In this document: positions 1-10,920 of the stretch, one piece after another
How positions within the stretch are numbered: position 1 is the stretch's first letter
How the letters are laid out: each line of letters opens with the position of its first letter
NCBI GenBank assembly: GCA_963706905.1
Contig: CAVPNY010000007.1
Span: 1 to 64,000, forward strand
Length of the DNA stretch: 64,000 nt
Direction: 5' to 3'
From: CAVPNY01 sp963706905
GTDB taxonomy: Bacteria; Chloroflexota; Anaerolineae; Anaerolineales; UBA4823
Position numbers and translations under genes: made by a program
Notes under the pieces: model-generated
What the model saw: only the letters and a program-made list of their open reading frames with translations
What the model was told of the DNA's origin: nothing
The model's database searches: none

Positions 1-35
1 CCTCAGTTAATTAGCCTAGAAGAAGGAGATGAAAA

Positions 36-2329
36 ATGATCTACAGCCAGGTACTTGGGAAATTCGTTCGATGGTGGAGGATTCTGTTGGCAGTAATCTT
101 CGTGTGTGCATGGATATCCGTAGCTGGCCCACAGGGAGATGTAGGGGCAACTGGATTCTCTATCAGGGATAATTCAGGTGTTCTGCTTAGACCGGTAGAG
201 ATGGCACAAAAGCAGGTTGATCCAGTTGTGTTGGGGCTCACTGACTGGCCTTTAAGGAGTAATTTCGGCCAGGCGCCAAAGGCGGCGCCAGATGAAGAAT
301 ACTACGACTGGGACGCCCGTTTTGGGTTGAGGGGCACAGATGGCGATGTCTACGCTGTGGCTGTGGATGAGCTTGGCGACATGTATGTAGGGGGATGGTT
401 CACCACTGCCGGAGGGGTAATTGCCAATCATATCGCCCGCTGGGATGGGGAAGCCTGGCACTCGCTGGGGGATATGGATGGTGATATCCGCGCTCTGGTG
501 GTGGATGGGCAGGGGAACCTGTATGCGGGGGGGGAGTTCAACACTGCCGGCGGAGTCAGCGCCTATCATGTCGCTCGCTGGGATGGGATGACCTGGCACT
601 CACTGGGGGAGGGGACCAATCTCAGTGTCAATGCCTTGGAGTTGGATGGACAGGATAATTTGTATGCTGGGACGTGGGGGCATATTGCTCGCTGGGATGG
701 GAAAGCCTGGTACGACCTGGGGGGGAGATTCAACAAGAAGTCCGCACCCTGGCAGTGGACGAGAAGGGCAACCTGTATGCAGGGGGGGATTTCACCACGG
801 TTGGTGGGATCAGTGCCAACCATATTGCCCGCTGGGATGGAGAGACCTGGCACTCGCTGGGTGAGGGGATGGATGAGCGTGTTAACGCCCTGGCGTTGGA
901 CGAGAAGGAGAACCTGTATGCGGGGGGGGAGTTCACCACTGCCGGAGGGGTCAGCGCTAATCGCATCGCCCGCTGGGATAGGGCAGCCTGGCACCCGCTG
1001 GGGGAGGGTATGAATGCCGATGTCGGAGCTCTGGCGGTAGACGGGCAGGGGGACCTGTATGCGTCGGGGCGGTTCACCACTGCCGGTGAGGTCAGCGCCA
1101 ATCGCATTGCCCGCTGGGATGGGGCAGCCTGGCACTCCCTGGGGAGCGGGATGGATGAGGGTGTCTACGCCCTGGCAGTGGACGGGCAGGGGAACCTGTA
1201 TGCGGGGGGGGAGTTCACCACTGCCGGGGGAGTTGTTGCCAATAATATTGCCCGCTTGTATAGGGAAGCCTGGAACTCTCTTGGGGAGGAGATGGGGATA
1301 AGTGGCCCTGTCTACGCTCTGACGGTAGACAGGCGGGGGGATCTGTATGCGGGGGGGGAGTTCACCACTGTCGGGGGGGTCAGCGCCAATCGCATTGCCC
1401 GCTGGGATGGGGAGGGCTGGCACACGCTGGGGGAAGGGATATCTGGCAGAGTCTTCGCTCTGGTGGTGGACGGGCGGGGGGATCTGTATGCAGGGGGAGA
1501 TTTCACCGTAGCTGGTGGAGTTAGCGCCAATTATATTGCCCGCTGGGATGGGGAGGCCTGGCACACGTTGGGAGAGGGATTCAATGGCACTGTTTACTCC
1601 CTGGCGGTGGACGGGCAGGGGGACCTGTATGCAGGAGGGTGGATCGACTATTCTGGAGAGGTCAGCGTCAATCATATCGCTCGCTGGGATGGGGAGGCCT
1701 GGCATCCACTGGGGGAGGGTGTGTATGGTGGTGTCTACACGCTGGTTTTCGACGCGGAAGGATACCTGTATGCGGGTGGAGAATTCGACCACGCTGGAGG
1801 GGTCAGCGCAAAATATATCGCCCGTTGGGATGGAGTGGCCTGGCACACGCTGGGAGATGGAATTCCTGGCTATCAAGTCAATGCCCTGGTGGTGGATGGA
1901 CAGGGTAACTTTTATGCAGGGGGATGGTTCTATATCGCCGGGGGGGTCAGCGCTAAATTTATTGCCCGCTGGGATGGGGAGGCCTGGCATCCGCTTGGGG
2001 AAGGGATGGATGGTTGGGTAAACGCCCTGGCATTGGACGGGCAGGGGAACCTGTATGCGGGGGGATTGTTCTCCATTGCCGGTGGGGTCAGCGCCAGCGA
2101 TATCGCCCGCTGGGATGGAGAGACCTGGCACGCGCTGGGTGAGGGGATTAAGGTGATAGAGGAATATGATAGCGTTTACGCCCTGGCGGTAGATGGTCAG
2201 CACGACCTGTATGTTGGGGGAGAGTTTACCATCGCTGGAGGAAAGCCCTCGTTCAACATCGCCCGCTGGTATACTGACGGGGATACTGAAAAGCAACCTT
2301 TATACTTACCGATAATCTCACGCAACTGA
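36..2329 (+). CDS. Secreted 14-repeat protein 1, beta-propeller-like (one frameshift)
   Basis: The product is probably secreted and built almost wholly from repeats. Residues 1-40 look like a signal peptide: basic start, hydrophobic LLAVIFVCAWISVAG. About 14 units of roughly 47 residues follow, with the core LYAGGxFTTAGGVSAN then IARWDGxxWHxLG; the third unit is short. The C-terminus reads PLYLPIISRN. The start at 36 has a good ribosome site (AAGGAGA). Reading changes frame at a run of seven G (719-725); eight G would keep the repeats in frame, so the gene appears as two overlapping frames, 36-1013 and 674-2329. Such repeats suggest beta-propeller blades, perhaps binding cell-wall or extracellular polymers, but no function is established. 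It is the most diverged of the three tandem paralogues and lacks the cadherin-like tail of the other two. Confidence 0.75.
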
Positions 2330-2534
2330 TCTGAGGGTGCATATTCCCGTTACGCAGTGTCCGAAGAGCTTGGGGATTTCGTGGAGAGAGGTAATCCCGG
2401 ATTCCCAGGATAATTGCCTGAAACAACCAGTTCCATCAGCAGCCAACCGAAACCGTCTCATGCCATTGAAGCAAGACTGAACTGGAAAGCCGAAGTGACC
2501 ATGAGGTCATCAGCTCAAACGAAGGAGGCTAACC
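2330..2534. promoter_or_regulatory. Intergenic region upstream of repeat gene 2, duplicated before gene 3
   Basis: No gene is visible here. From about 2440 to the start codon the sequence nearly matches the stretch before repeat gene 3 (about 5237-5336), including CATGAGGTCATCAGCTCAAA and the ribosome site AAGGAGG just before ATG. The shared block therefore probably holds the promoter and leader of both genes. Its first bases (CCATCAGCAGCCAACCG) also match the minus-strand sorting-tail sequence near 5235, which points to a duplication junction. Confidence 0.5.
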
Positions 2535-5122
2535 ATGAATTTCAACCATGTATGCGGGAAAATAGTTCGCTGGGGGAGCCTACTGTTAGCGGTTATCGTC
2601 ATGTGTGCATGGATACCGGCGACTGGCCTGCGGGGTGGTGAAGGGGCGGTAGGACTCTTTATGGGGGACAATGCAGCCGAGCTGATCAGATCGACCGGGA
2701 AACCAGAAAATAAGCAAGCTGATCCAGTTGCGTTGGGGCGCACCAACTGGCAATCCAGGATGGATATTGATGAAATGCCAGAGAATATGCCGGAAGAAGC
2801 CAATGATCATTGGGATGCAGGTTTTGGGCCGCCGGGTGTGAGTGGGCTGCCGGGTATGAGTAAATCTGTTCTCGCCCTGGCTGTGGATGGGCAGGGTAAC
2901 CTGTATGCGGGGGGGGAGTTCACCACTGCTGGCGGGGTCAGCGCCAATCACATCGCCCGCTGGGATGGGGTGGCCTGGCAGGCATTGGGAGAAGGTTTAA
3001 GTGGCTATGTTTACTCCCTGGTTGTGGACGGGCAAGGGGATCTATATGCAGGGGGGCGGTTCACCACTGCTGGAGGGGTCAGCGCCCAATGTATCGCCCG
3101 CTGGGATGGGGTGGACTGGCACCCGCTGGGTGAGGGGATGGATGAGGATATCCTAGCTCTGGCGGTGGACGGGCAGGGAAACCTGTATGCGGGGGGGGAG
3201 TTCACCACTGCCGGTGGGGTTCCCGCCAATCACATCGCCCGCTGGGATGGGGCAGCCTGGCACAGCCTGGGGAGAGGGATGGATAAGCGTGTTTACTCCC
3301 TGGCGGTGGACGGGCAGGGCAACCTGTATGCGGGAGGATACTTCACCAAAGCCGGAGGGCTCAACAGCGCTAACTATATCGCCCGTTGGGATGGAGATAC
3401 TTGGTACAGCATGGGGGAGGGGATGGATGGGCGTGTTCTCGCCCTGGCTGTGGACGGGCAGGGGAACTTGTATGCGGGGGGAGACTTCACCACTGCCGGC
3501 GGGGTCAGTGCCAATCACATCGCCCGCTGGGATGGGGCGGCCTGGTACCCGCTGGGGGAAGGAATGGATGGCGGTGTTTACGCACTGACGGCGGATGGGC
3601 AAGGAAACCTTTATGCGGGGGGGACTTCACCACGGCTGGCGGGGTCAGCGCCAATCACATCGCCCGCTGGGATGGGGTAGCCTGGTATCCGCTGGGGGAT
3701 GGAATAAGTAATTATGGTGTCAACGCCCTGGCGGTTGACGGCCAGGGGGATCTGTATGCGGGGGGAGATTTTCCCAATGCAGGTGAGGTCAGCTTTAATT
3801 ATGTCGCCCGCTGGGATGGGGCTGCCTGGCAATCCCTGGGGAGTGGGATGAATAGTTATGTCTACGCCCTGGCGGTGGGTGGGCAGGGGGATCTGTATGC
3901 GGGGGGGGAGTTCACCACTGCCGGAGGGGTCAACGCCGGTCGCATTGCCCGCTGGGATGAAGCAGCCTGGTCCCCGCTGGTGGAGGGGATGAATAACAGT
4001 GTCCGCGCCCTGGCGGTGGATGTTCAGGGAAACCTGTATGCGGGGGGGCGTTTCACCACAGCCGGTGGGGTCAGCGCCAATCACATCGCCCGCTGGGATG
4101 GGGCAGGCCTGGCACACGCTGGGGGAGGGGATGCCTGGCAATGTCTACGCCCTGGCAGTGGATGAGCAGGGCAACCTGTATGCGGGGGGATACTTCACCA
4201 CCGCCGGGGGAGTTGTTGCCAATAATATTGCCCGCTGGGATGGAGCGACCTGGTACCCGCTGGGGGAGGGGATGAATAACAGTGTCTACGCCTTGGCGCT
4301 AGACGGGCAGGGGGACCTATATGCGGGAGGGGGATTCACCACTGCCGGAGGGGTCGGCGCCAATCACATCGCCCGCTGGGATGGGGAGGCCTGGTACCCG
4401 CTGGGGGAGGGGATGAATAACAATGTCTACTCCCTGGCGGTGGACGGTCAGGGTAACCTGTATGCGGGGGGGAGTTCACCACAGCCGGTGGGGTTCCCGC
4501 CAATTACATTGCCCGCTGGGATGGGACAGCCTGGCACCCGCTGGGGGAGGGGATGGATGGCGGTGTTTACGCACTGGCATTAGACGAGAGAGGGCATCTG
4601 TATGCAGGGGGGATTTTCAAGAGTGCTGGGATGGTTGATGCCAAGAATATCGCCGGCTGGGATGGGGCAGCATGGCACAATTTAGGAAAAGGGATAAATT
4701 ACCGGGTCTCCACTCTGACATTTGATGGGTATGGCAACCTGTTTGCGGGGGGGAACTTTCACAAAGCCGGGGGTAAGCCGTCGAATTATATTGCCCGTTG
4801 GTGGAATATAGTGGCAAGGGATGACAGCTACCAAATCCCGTCAGGAACGACGCTTTACGTAGCGACGCCAGGTGTACTGAGTAATGACAGTGATGCGGAC
4901 GGCGATCCACTCTCGGCTGCGCTAGAAATGAACCCAGCCAGTGGCAGTCTAGAATTCCACCCGGATGGGTCATTTATTTACGTCCCCGAACCAGAATACA
5001 CGGGGGTGGTCACGTTTCAATACAAGGTCAGTGATGATTACGGAAGCTCCGATAGGGCAGAAGTCACGATTGAGGTAAATTTATCCATACCTTTGTATTT
5101 GCCTATGAATTTGAAGAACTAA
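2535..5122 (+). CDS. Secreted 14-repeat protein 2 with cadherin-like tail (three frameshifts)
   Basis: This is a paralogue of the genes on both sides. A signal peptide (LLLAVIVMCAWIPATG) precedes 14 repeats of the LYAGGEFTTAGGVSAN / IARWDG type. A domain of about 90 residues follows, with VLSNDSDADGDPLSAAL and YTGVVTFQYKVSDDYGS, typical of cadherin-like or VCBS-type Ig folds in surface proteins. It ends PLYLPMNLKN. The reading frame is kept only by changing frame three times: at a G7 run (3617-3623), at an extra G near 4105, and at a second G7 run (4466-4472). Intact repeats have G8 at the same codons. The gene is therefore either broken, phase-variable or mis-sequenced. Start 2535 follows AAGGAGG. 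The repeat-plus-Ig layout suggests an exported surface or matrix protein; its ligand is unknown. Confidence 0.75.
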
Positions 5123-5163
5123 CCCGTTATACCCGAGATATCTTAGGATTTCCGGTCTCTTAT

Positions 5164-5250
5164 TCAGGTCACGTTCACCGGCGCGGGCTTGTGCTTCGTA
5201 TAGACATAATAGGCTGGGATAGCAATCGCCAATCCCATCAGCAGCCAACC
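5164..5250 (-). pseudogene. Decayed copy of the PEP-CTERM-like tail of the VIT/vWA protein
   Basis: Read on the minus strand, this stretch encodes WLLMGLAIAIPAYYVYTK followed by HKPAPVNVT and a stop. It is a close copy of the last 30 residues of the VIT/vWA protein ending at 7960. There is no start codon and the PEP part is lost, so it cannot be a gene. It sits in the spacer between repeat genes 2 and 3, in the place where the true tail sits after repeat gene 3. The simplest reading is a tandem duplication of the repeat gene plus the neighbouring tail. Confidence 0.7.
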
Positions 5251-5336
5251 GAAACCGTCTCATGCCATTGAAGCAAGCCTGAACTGGAAAGCCGAAGTGA
5301 CCATGAGGTCATCAGCTCAAACGAAGGAGGTTAACC

Positions 5337-7918
5337 ATGAATTACAGCCATGTATGCGGGAAAATAGTACGTTGGGGGAGGCTACTGTTAGCGGTTATCG
5401 TCGTGTTTGCATGGATATCGGCGACTGGCCAACGGGGTGGTGCAAGGGCGGTTGGACTCCCTATGGGGGACAATCCAGCCGGGCTGATCAGATCGACAGG
5501 GAAACCAGAAAAAAAGCAAGCTGATTCAATTACGCTGGGGCGCACCAACTGGCAATCCAGGATGGATATTGATGAAATGCCAGAGAATGCGCCGGTGGAA
5601 GCCAATGATCATTGGGATGCAGGTTTTGGGACGCTGGGTGGGAAAGATTACGTTAGCTCCTTGGCGGTGGATGGACAGGGGGACCTGTTTGCAGGGGGGG
5701 TGTTCACTACTGTCGGTGGGGTCAGCGCCAATTGCATCGCCCGCTGGGATGGAGTGGCTTGGCACTCTCTGGGGGATGGAACAGATGGTACTGTCTATTC
5801 CCTGGCGGTGGGCGGGCAGGGGAATCTGTATGCGGGGGGGGAGTTCACCACCGCCGGAGAGGCCAGCGCCAATCACATCGCCCGCTGGGATGGGCTAACC
5901 TGGCACAGCCTGCGGGGTGGGATGGATGCCGTTGTCCGCGCCTTGGCGGTGGATGAGCAGGAGGACCTGTATGCGGGAGGATACTTCACCACTGCCGGAG
6001 GGGTCAGCGCAAATTATATCGCCCGTTGGGATGGGGTAGCCTGGGGCGCACTGGGGGCGGGGATGGATGAGCGTATCAACGCCCTGGCTGTGGATGGGCA
6101 GGGTAACCTGTATGCGGGGGGGGAGTTCACCACAGCCGGCGGGGTTCCCGCCAATCACATCGCCCGCTGGGATGGGGCAGCTTGGCACCCGCTGGGGGAG
6201 GGGATGGATGCCGATGTAGGAGCTCTAGCGGTTGACTTGCAGGGGAATCTGTATGCATCGGGGCGGTTCACAACTGCCGGAGGGGTCAGCGCAAATTATA
6301 TCGCCCGTTGGGATGGGGTAGCCTGGGGCGCACTGGGGGAGGGGATGGATGAGCGTATCAACGCCTTGGCGGTGGACGGTCAGGGTAACCTGTATGCGGG
6401 GGGGGAGTTCACCACAGCCGGCGGGGTTCCCGCCAATCACATCGCCCGCTGGGACGGGGCTGGGTGGTACAGTCTGGGGAGTGGGATGGATGAGGGCGTC
6501 TTCGCCCTGGCGGTGGATGGACAGGGGAATCTGTATGCGGGGGGGGAGTTCACCACTGCCGGAGGGGTCAACGCCAATCGCATCGCCCGCTGGGATGGGG
6601 CGGCCTGGGGTAATCTGGATTGGGAATGGGGAGGGGGGCAAGGGATGAATAGAATTGTCCGCACCCTGGCGGCGGATGGGCAGGGAAACCTGTATGCGGG
6701 GGGGCGGTTCACCACTGCTGGAGGGGTAAGCGCCCAATATATCGCCCGCTGGGATGGGGCTGCCTGGCATTCCTTGGGGAATATCAATCTTGGGGGGGTC
6801 TCAGCCCTGGCGGCGGATGGGCAGGGAAACCTATATGCGGGAGGGGGATTCACCACTGCCGGAGGGGTCGGCGCCAAACACATCGCCCGCTGGGATGGGG
6901 AGGCCTGGTACCCGCTGGGGGAGGGGATGAATAACAATGTCTACTCCCTGGCGGTGGACGGTCAGGGCAACCTGTATGCGGGGGGATACTTCACCACTGC
7001 CGGTGGGGTCAGCGCCAACCACATCGCCCGCTGGGATGGGGCTGCCTGGCAATCCCTGGGGAGTGGGATGAATAGTTATGTCTACGCTTTGGCGGTGGAC
7101 GGGCAGGGCAACCTGTATGCGGGGGGGAGCTTCACCACTGCCGGAGGGGTCAGCGCCAATCACATCGCCCGCTGGGATGGGGAGGCCTGGTACCCGCTGG
7201 GGAGGGGATGAATAATAATGTCTACTCCCTGGCGGTGGACGGTCAGGGTAACCTGTATGCGGGGGGGGAGTTCACCACAGCCGGTGGGGTTCCCGCCAAT
7301 TACATTGCCCGCTGGGATGGGACAGCCTGGCACCCGCTGGGGGAGGGGATGGATGGCGGTGTTTACGCACTGGCATTAGACGAGAGAGGGCATCTGTATG
7401 CAGGGGGGATTTTCAAGAGTGCTGGGATGGTTGATGCCAAGAATATCGCCGGCTGGGATGGGGCAGCATGGCACAATTTAGGAAAAGGGATAAATTACCG
7501 GGTCTCCACTCTGACATTTGATGGGTATGGCAACCTGTTTGCGGGGGGGAACTTCACCAAAGCCGGGGGTAAGCCGTCGAATTATATTGCCCGTTGGTGG
7601 AATATAGTGGCAAGGGATGACAGCTACCAAATCCCGTCAGGAACGACGCTTTACGTAGCGACGCCGGGTGTACTGAGTAATGACAGTGATGTGGACGGCG
7701 ATCCACTCTCGGCTGCGCTAGAAATGAACCCAGCCAGTGGCAGTCTAGAATTCCACCTGGATGGGTCATTTATTTACATCCCCGAACCAGAATACACGGG
7801 GGTGGTCACGTTTCAATACAAGGTCAGTGATGATTACGGAAGCTCCGCTAGGGCAGAAGTCACGATTGAGGTAAATTTATCCATACCCTTGTATCTGCCT
7901 ATGAATTTGAAGAACTAA
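5337..7918 (+). CDS. Secreted 14-repeat protein 3 with cadherin-like tail (one frameshift)
   Basis: This is the best preserved of the three tandem paralogues. A signal peptide (LLLAVIVVFAWISATG) is followed by 14 units of the LYAGGEFTTAGGVSAN / IARWDG repeat. The cadherin-like domain (VLSNDSDVDGDPLSAAL) and C-terminal PLYLPMNLKN come next. The frame is lost once, at a G4 run (7199-7202) where CTG GGG GAG needs G5, splitting the gene into 5337-7211 and 7208-7918. The last 570 bases are nearly identical to the end of repeat gene 2, whereas the middle repeats are shuffled. This suggests recent duplication or gene conversion. The start is preceded by AAGGAGG. Fourteen units could form two seven-bladed propellers. 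Function is unknown; cell-surface adhesion or glycan binding is only a guess. Confidence 0.78.
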
Positions 7919-7959
7919 ACCGTTATTACAAGATACCTGAGGATTTCTGGAACTCTTAA

Positions 7960-10906
7960 TCAGGTCACGTTCACAGGCGCCGGCCTGCGCTTCGTATAGA
8001 CGAAATAAATCAGGATAGCTGCTGCCAATCCCATCAACAGCCACTCATGTGGCTCTGGCACGCCAGCCAGCGGTACCGGGCTGGCGGGGGCGGTCTCGCC
8101 CAGGGTTTCAACTTCGCGCTCGTAGCGGTCTTTCAGTCCCTGAGAGGTCTGTCCAGTAGATCCTTTTGCTGAGCATTCACCAGTACGATCATCGAGGAAT
8201 ATGGGGTGACAATGCCGTATTGAGTTGCCAGGGCATGCAGGTCGTCTAGCGTTTCGAGCTGGTCGATGGTTCCCTGGTTGCGCTGCATCTCGGACAGGAT
8301 CAGGCGGCGTGCAGCCAGGGCTGCAAATCCATCCTGGGGGTCATGGATCTGGGCGGTTTCGCCGGACAGGGTGGTGTCCACTTGGTCTGTGGGCAAGGAG
8401 ATCCACAGATAGTTGTCCAGGAGATCCGAAGCGGCGAATGACTGATCGGTCGACTGACCGCTAGCGGCAAGAGAAACTGCCAGTCGTTGAAGTGCGGTGT
8501 CTACATCGCCGGCGATGCCGCCCCCAGAGGCCTGGATGGCCTGCAGAGTCTGGTCATCATAGCCCAAAGAGAGATCGCCATCCAGGTGCACCATCCAGAG
8601 TGGGGCCGGTGGGACACCGATCTCCACTTCACTCTCACCTAATTCGTAGCCCGAGCCATCGGTGAGCACGAAAATCGCATCGTATTGGCGATCGCCGCGC
8701 AGCGTTTCAAACTGGGATAGCATCTCGGTAGGATTCTGTCCGCCGAAGTACAGGATGTTGGCGTTGCCCAGATCAGGCAAGTTTAGGCTCGCCGGGGCTT
8801 CCCCGCGGTAAGGAGAGGCAGTCAGGTAGACATCAACAGGGGTTTCAGATGAGTTGTACGCTTGAAGCTGCTCCAGTGCTTTCTTCATCTGTTCAGTGTG
8901 AGCCTGCATGCTGCGTGAACGGTCGATCACCACCGCGAGACGCAGTGGATCGGGTAATGAAGGGATGGTAACCTGGTGTTCTGGCAAAGCCAGCACAGTT
9001 TGCCCTTCGGGCAGGTCGAACTGATGGGCTTGCGAGGTGATTGAGCCACTGGCAGGAATGGTCTCGGGCAGCCATTCGTCCTGATATTGTTCATTCTCCT
9101 GTCCATTCAGAAGGCGGACTGTCTGATTGTCCCAATACACATTGAGCTTTTGCGCCAGGCGAGGTAAAGGCCAGCCTTCCGTAGTCGCCATCTCTCGCCA
9201 GGTCAGCCACATGTGCAATTGGGGGGCGTCTTCTACCATAGTACGGGCGGTTTCCTGGTCATATTCCATCACTAAACGTGGTACGGGGTATACCCTCAGG
9301 CGGTACTGGCGCGGGCCGATCTGCTCGACCAGGGCTGGGTCCATGCTGACGCGCGTCTGCTCGCGGTAGACTGCCTGCGCAGCGCCCGCGGGGCAACCTG
9401 GAATGGATTGGCCTGTGCTTTATCAGCGCTATCACCCAGCCAGACTCCGGTGATGACGGCAGATTCGGGCAAATTAAAGTAGTAAATAACTTCCTGCAGA
9501 TCGCTGGTCTGATTCTGATACACCTCATGCAGCTCCAGATCAGCCCAGTCCCCGTGTTCCTGTAGCGCCACATCCTGGCTGACCAGATAAACTTCACGGT
9601 CGTCCACAACTTGCCAGGCGGCCTCAGCCTGACCAGATGACCAGGTAGATCGCACGGCATTTACAATTGTCTCGCGTTCAGCATCATTGATCGGCTCATC
9701 AAAGAAGCGCTGGTAGAGTCGAGCCGCCTCAATCGGCTCCTCGACCAGGGCGCGATTGTCTTGCAGGGAAGAAATCTCCTGTGGGTGCACAGGTTTGTAA
9801 AGCAGTGGACTGGCGAGGCCTTCGTATAATCGTTGTACCGCATATGCCTCCCGGCGAGGGATCTTAAAAGTGCTTTCGTAGAGATCTCGCACATGCCGGA
9901 CTTCACCCTGGGCGCTGATATAGCGATATGGTGCCAGATAGGAATTGAGCAGGCCTGCGCGGATCGATTCAGAATGTTCAAGAAGGGCATTGGCTTCCGC
10001 CTCGGAAGATGGAGTTTGTGCCAGCAGGGCAAATGCCTGCTTCTGTGGCTGGCGATTAGCAAAAATAAATAATCCCGCACTTGAGATCAATACGACACTT
10101 ACCAAGATCGCTGGGCGAAGCCAGCCCAGGCGTCCGGCCTGTCCACTTAATGACCGCCACCAGGTGCGCAGGCTAAGCACTGGCACGACGATAGGTGTGA
10201 GCAAGAGCAGCGTGGCAGTGTAGAGTACCAGGATGAAACCCAGGATGCTAAACGGCAGCATCATTGGGTTATATATGAGCATTTCGCGCAGCCCAATCAC
10301 AGCATCTCGCAGTCGGTCAGGCATTTCTGAGAAAAACGAGACCAATGCTCGCCAGCCTTCGACAGCCAGTGGCAGGGCGTAAAAGGCAAGCCATGCTGCT
10401 GCATACAGGCTGGTGATAGCCATCAAGGTTAACCCAGCCAGCCGTAATCCTTCCAGCAGAGGTGTGCGTTCACCGGAGCGCCGGTCGAGCAGAGTCCATA
10501 AGAAAGCTGCCATACCTAACAAGGCGATCGCGAAGGTAAAGAACACACCAGGTGTTGCCTGGCGGATTGCAAAAAAACGGACTGCCAGGATCAACATCAG
10601 CGGCCCTTCGATTACGTATCCAAGGGCAAACAAGCGGGCAGGGGCGCGGCGGAATACTGTCACTCCGAGGACCAGACAGGCAACCGGAATAAGCGCCAGC
10701 ACCAGGGCGTAAATCAAGTATGCGACCGGTATAGATCCTGAGCGAACCGCTATGAAAGTTTCGGGCAGCAAGACTGGAGCGAAGCCGAGTAGCATGAAGG
10801 CTACAAATACCAGGTTCCAGGACCAAAACAAGCCAAATTGCACCCATTCCAGACGGGTGTAGCTGGATTGTTCAGGATTGTCTTTTAATTGGTTGGTGAT
10901 TTCCAT
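7960..10906 (-). CDS. Membrane/VIT/vWA protein with PEP-CTERM-like sorting tail (two frameshifts)
   Basis: A large membrane protein encoded beside an exosortase. The N-terminal half (from 10906) has about eight hydrophobic segments. A VIT-like region follows, with the motif AAQAVYREQTR and IGPRQYRLRVYPVP, then a vWA domain with the metal-site motif DRSRS. The last residues, read in a third frame, are VPEPHEWLLMGLAAAI, then a hydrophobic stretch and YTKRRPA: the tripartite PEP-CTERM type signal cut by exosortases. Two one-base slips break it, one in the CCCGCGGGG stretch near 9384-9392 and one near 8133-8150, leaving pieces 10906-9296, 9344-8133 and the tail to 7960. I chose ATG 10906 because AGAAGG precedes it; the upstream TTG at 10924 overlaps the exosortase stop. 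The layout resembles the cyanobacterial PEP-CTERM integral membrane family linked to XrtO-type exosortases. Confidence 0.75.
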
Positions 10907-10920
10907 CTCAACCTTCTTTC

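Noticed and set aside
566..2296. A 576-codon open frame antisense to repeat gene 1, and similar antisense frames across 2586-7163
   Set aside because: They are shadows of the repeat codons. The sense strand has signal peptides, ribosome sites and conserved repeats, while the antisense products are Pro-rich mirror repeats without starts or family resemblance.
340..7605. CRISPR-like array
   Set aside because: The about 140-base periodic repeats are coding, in frame, and lack short unique spacers.
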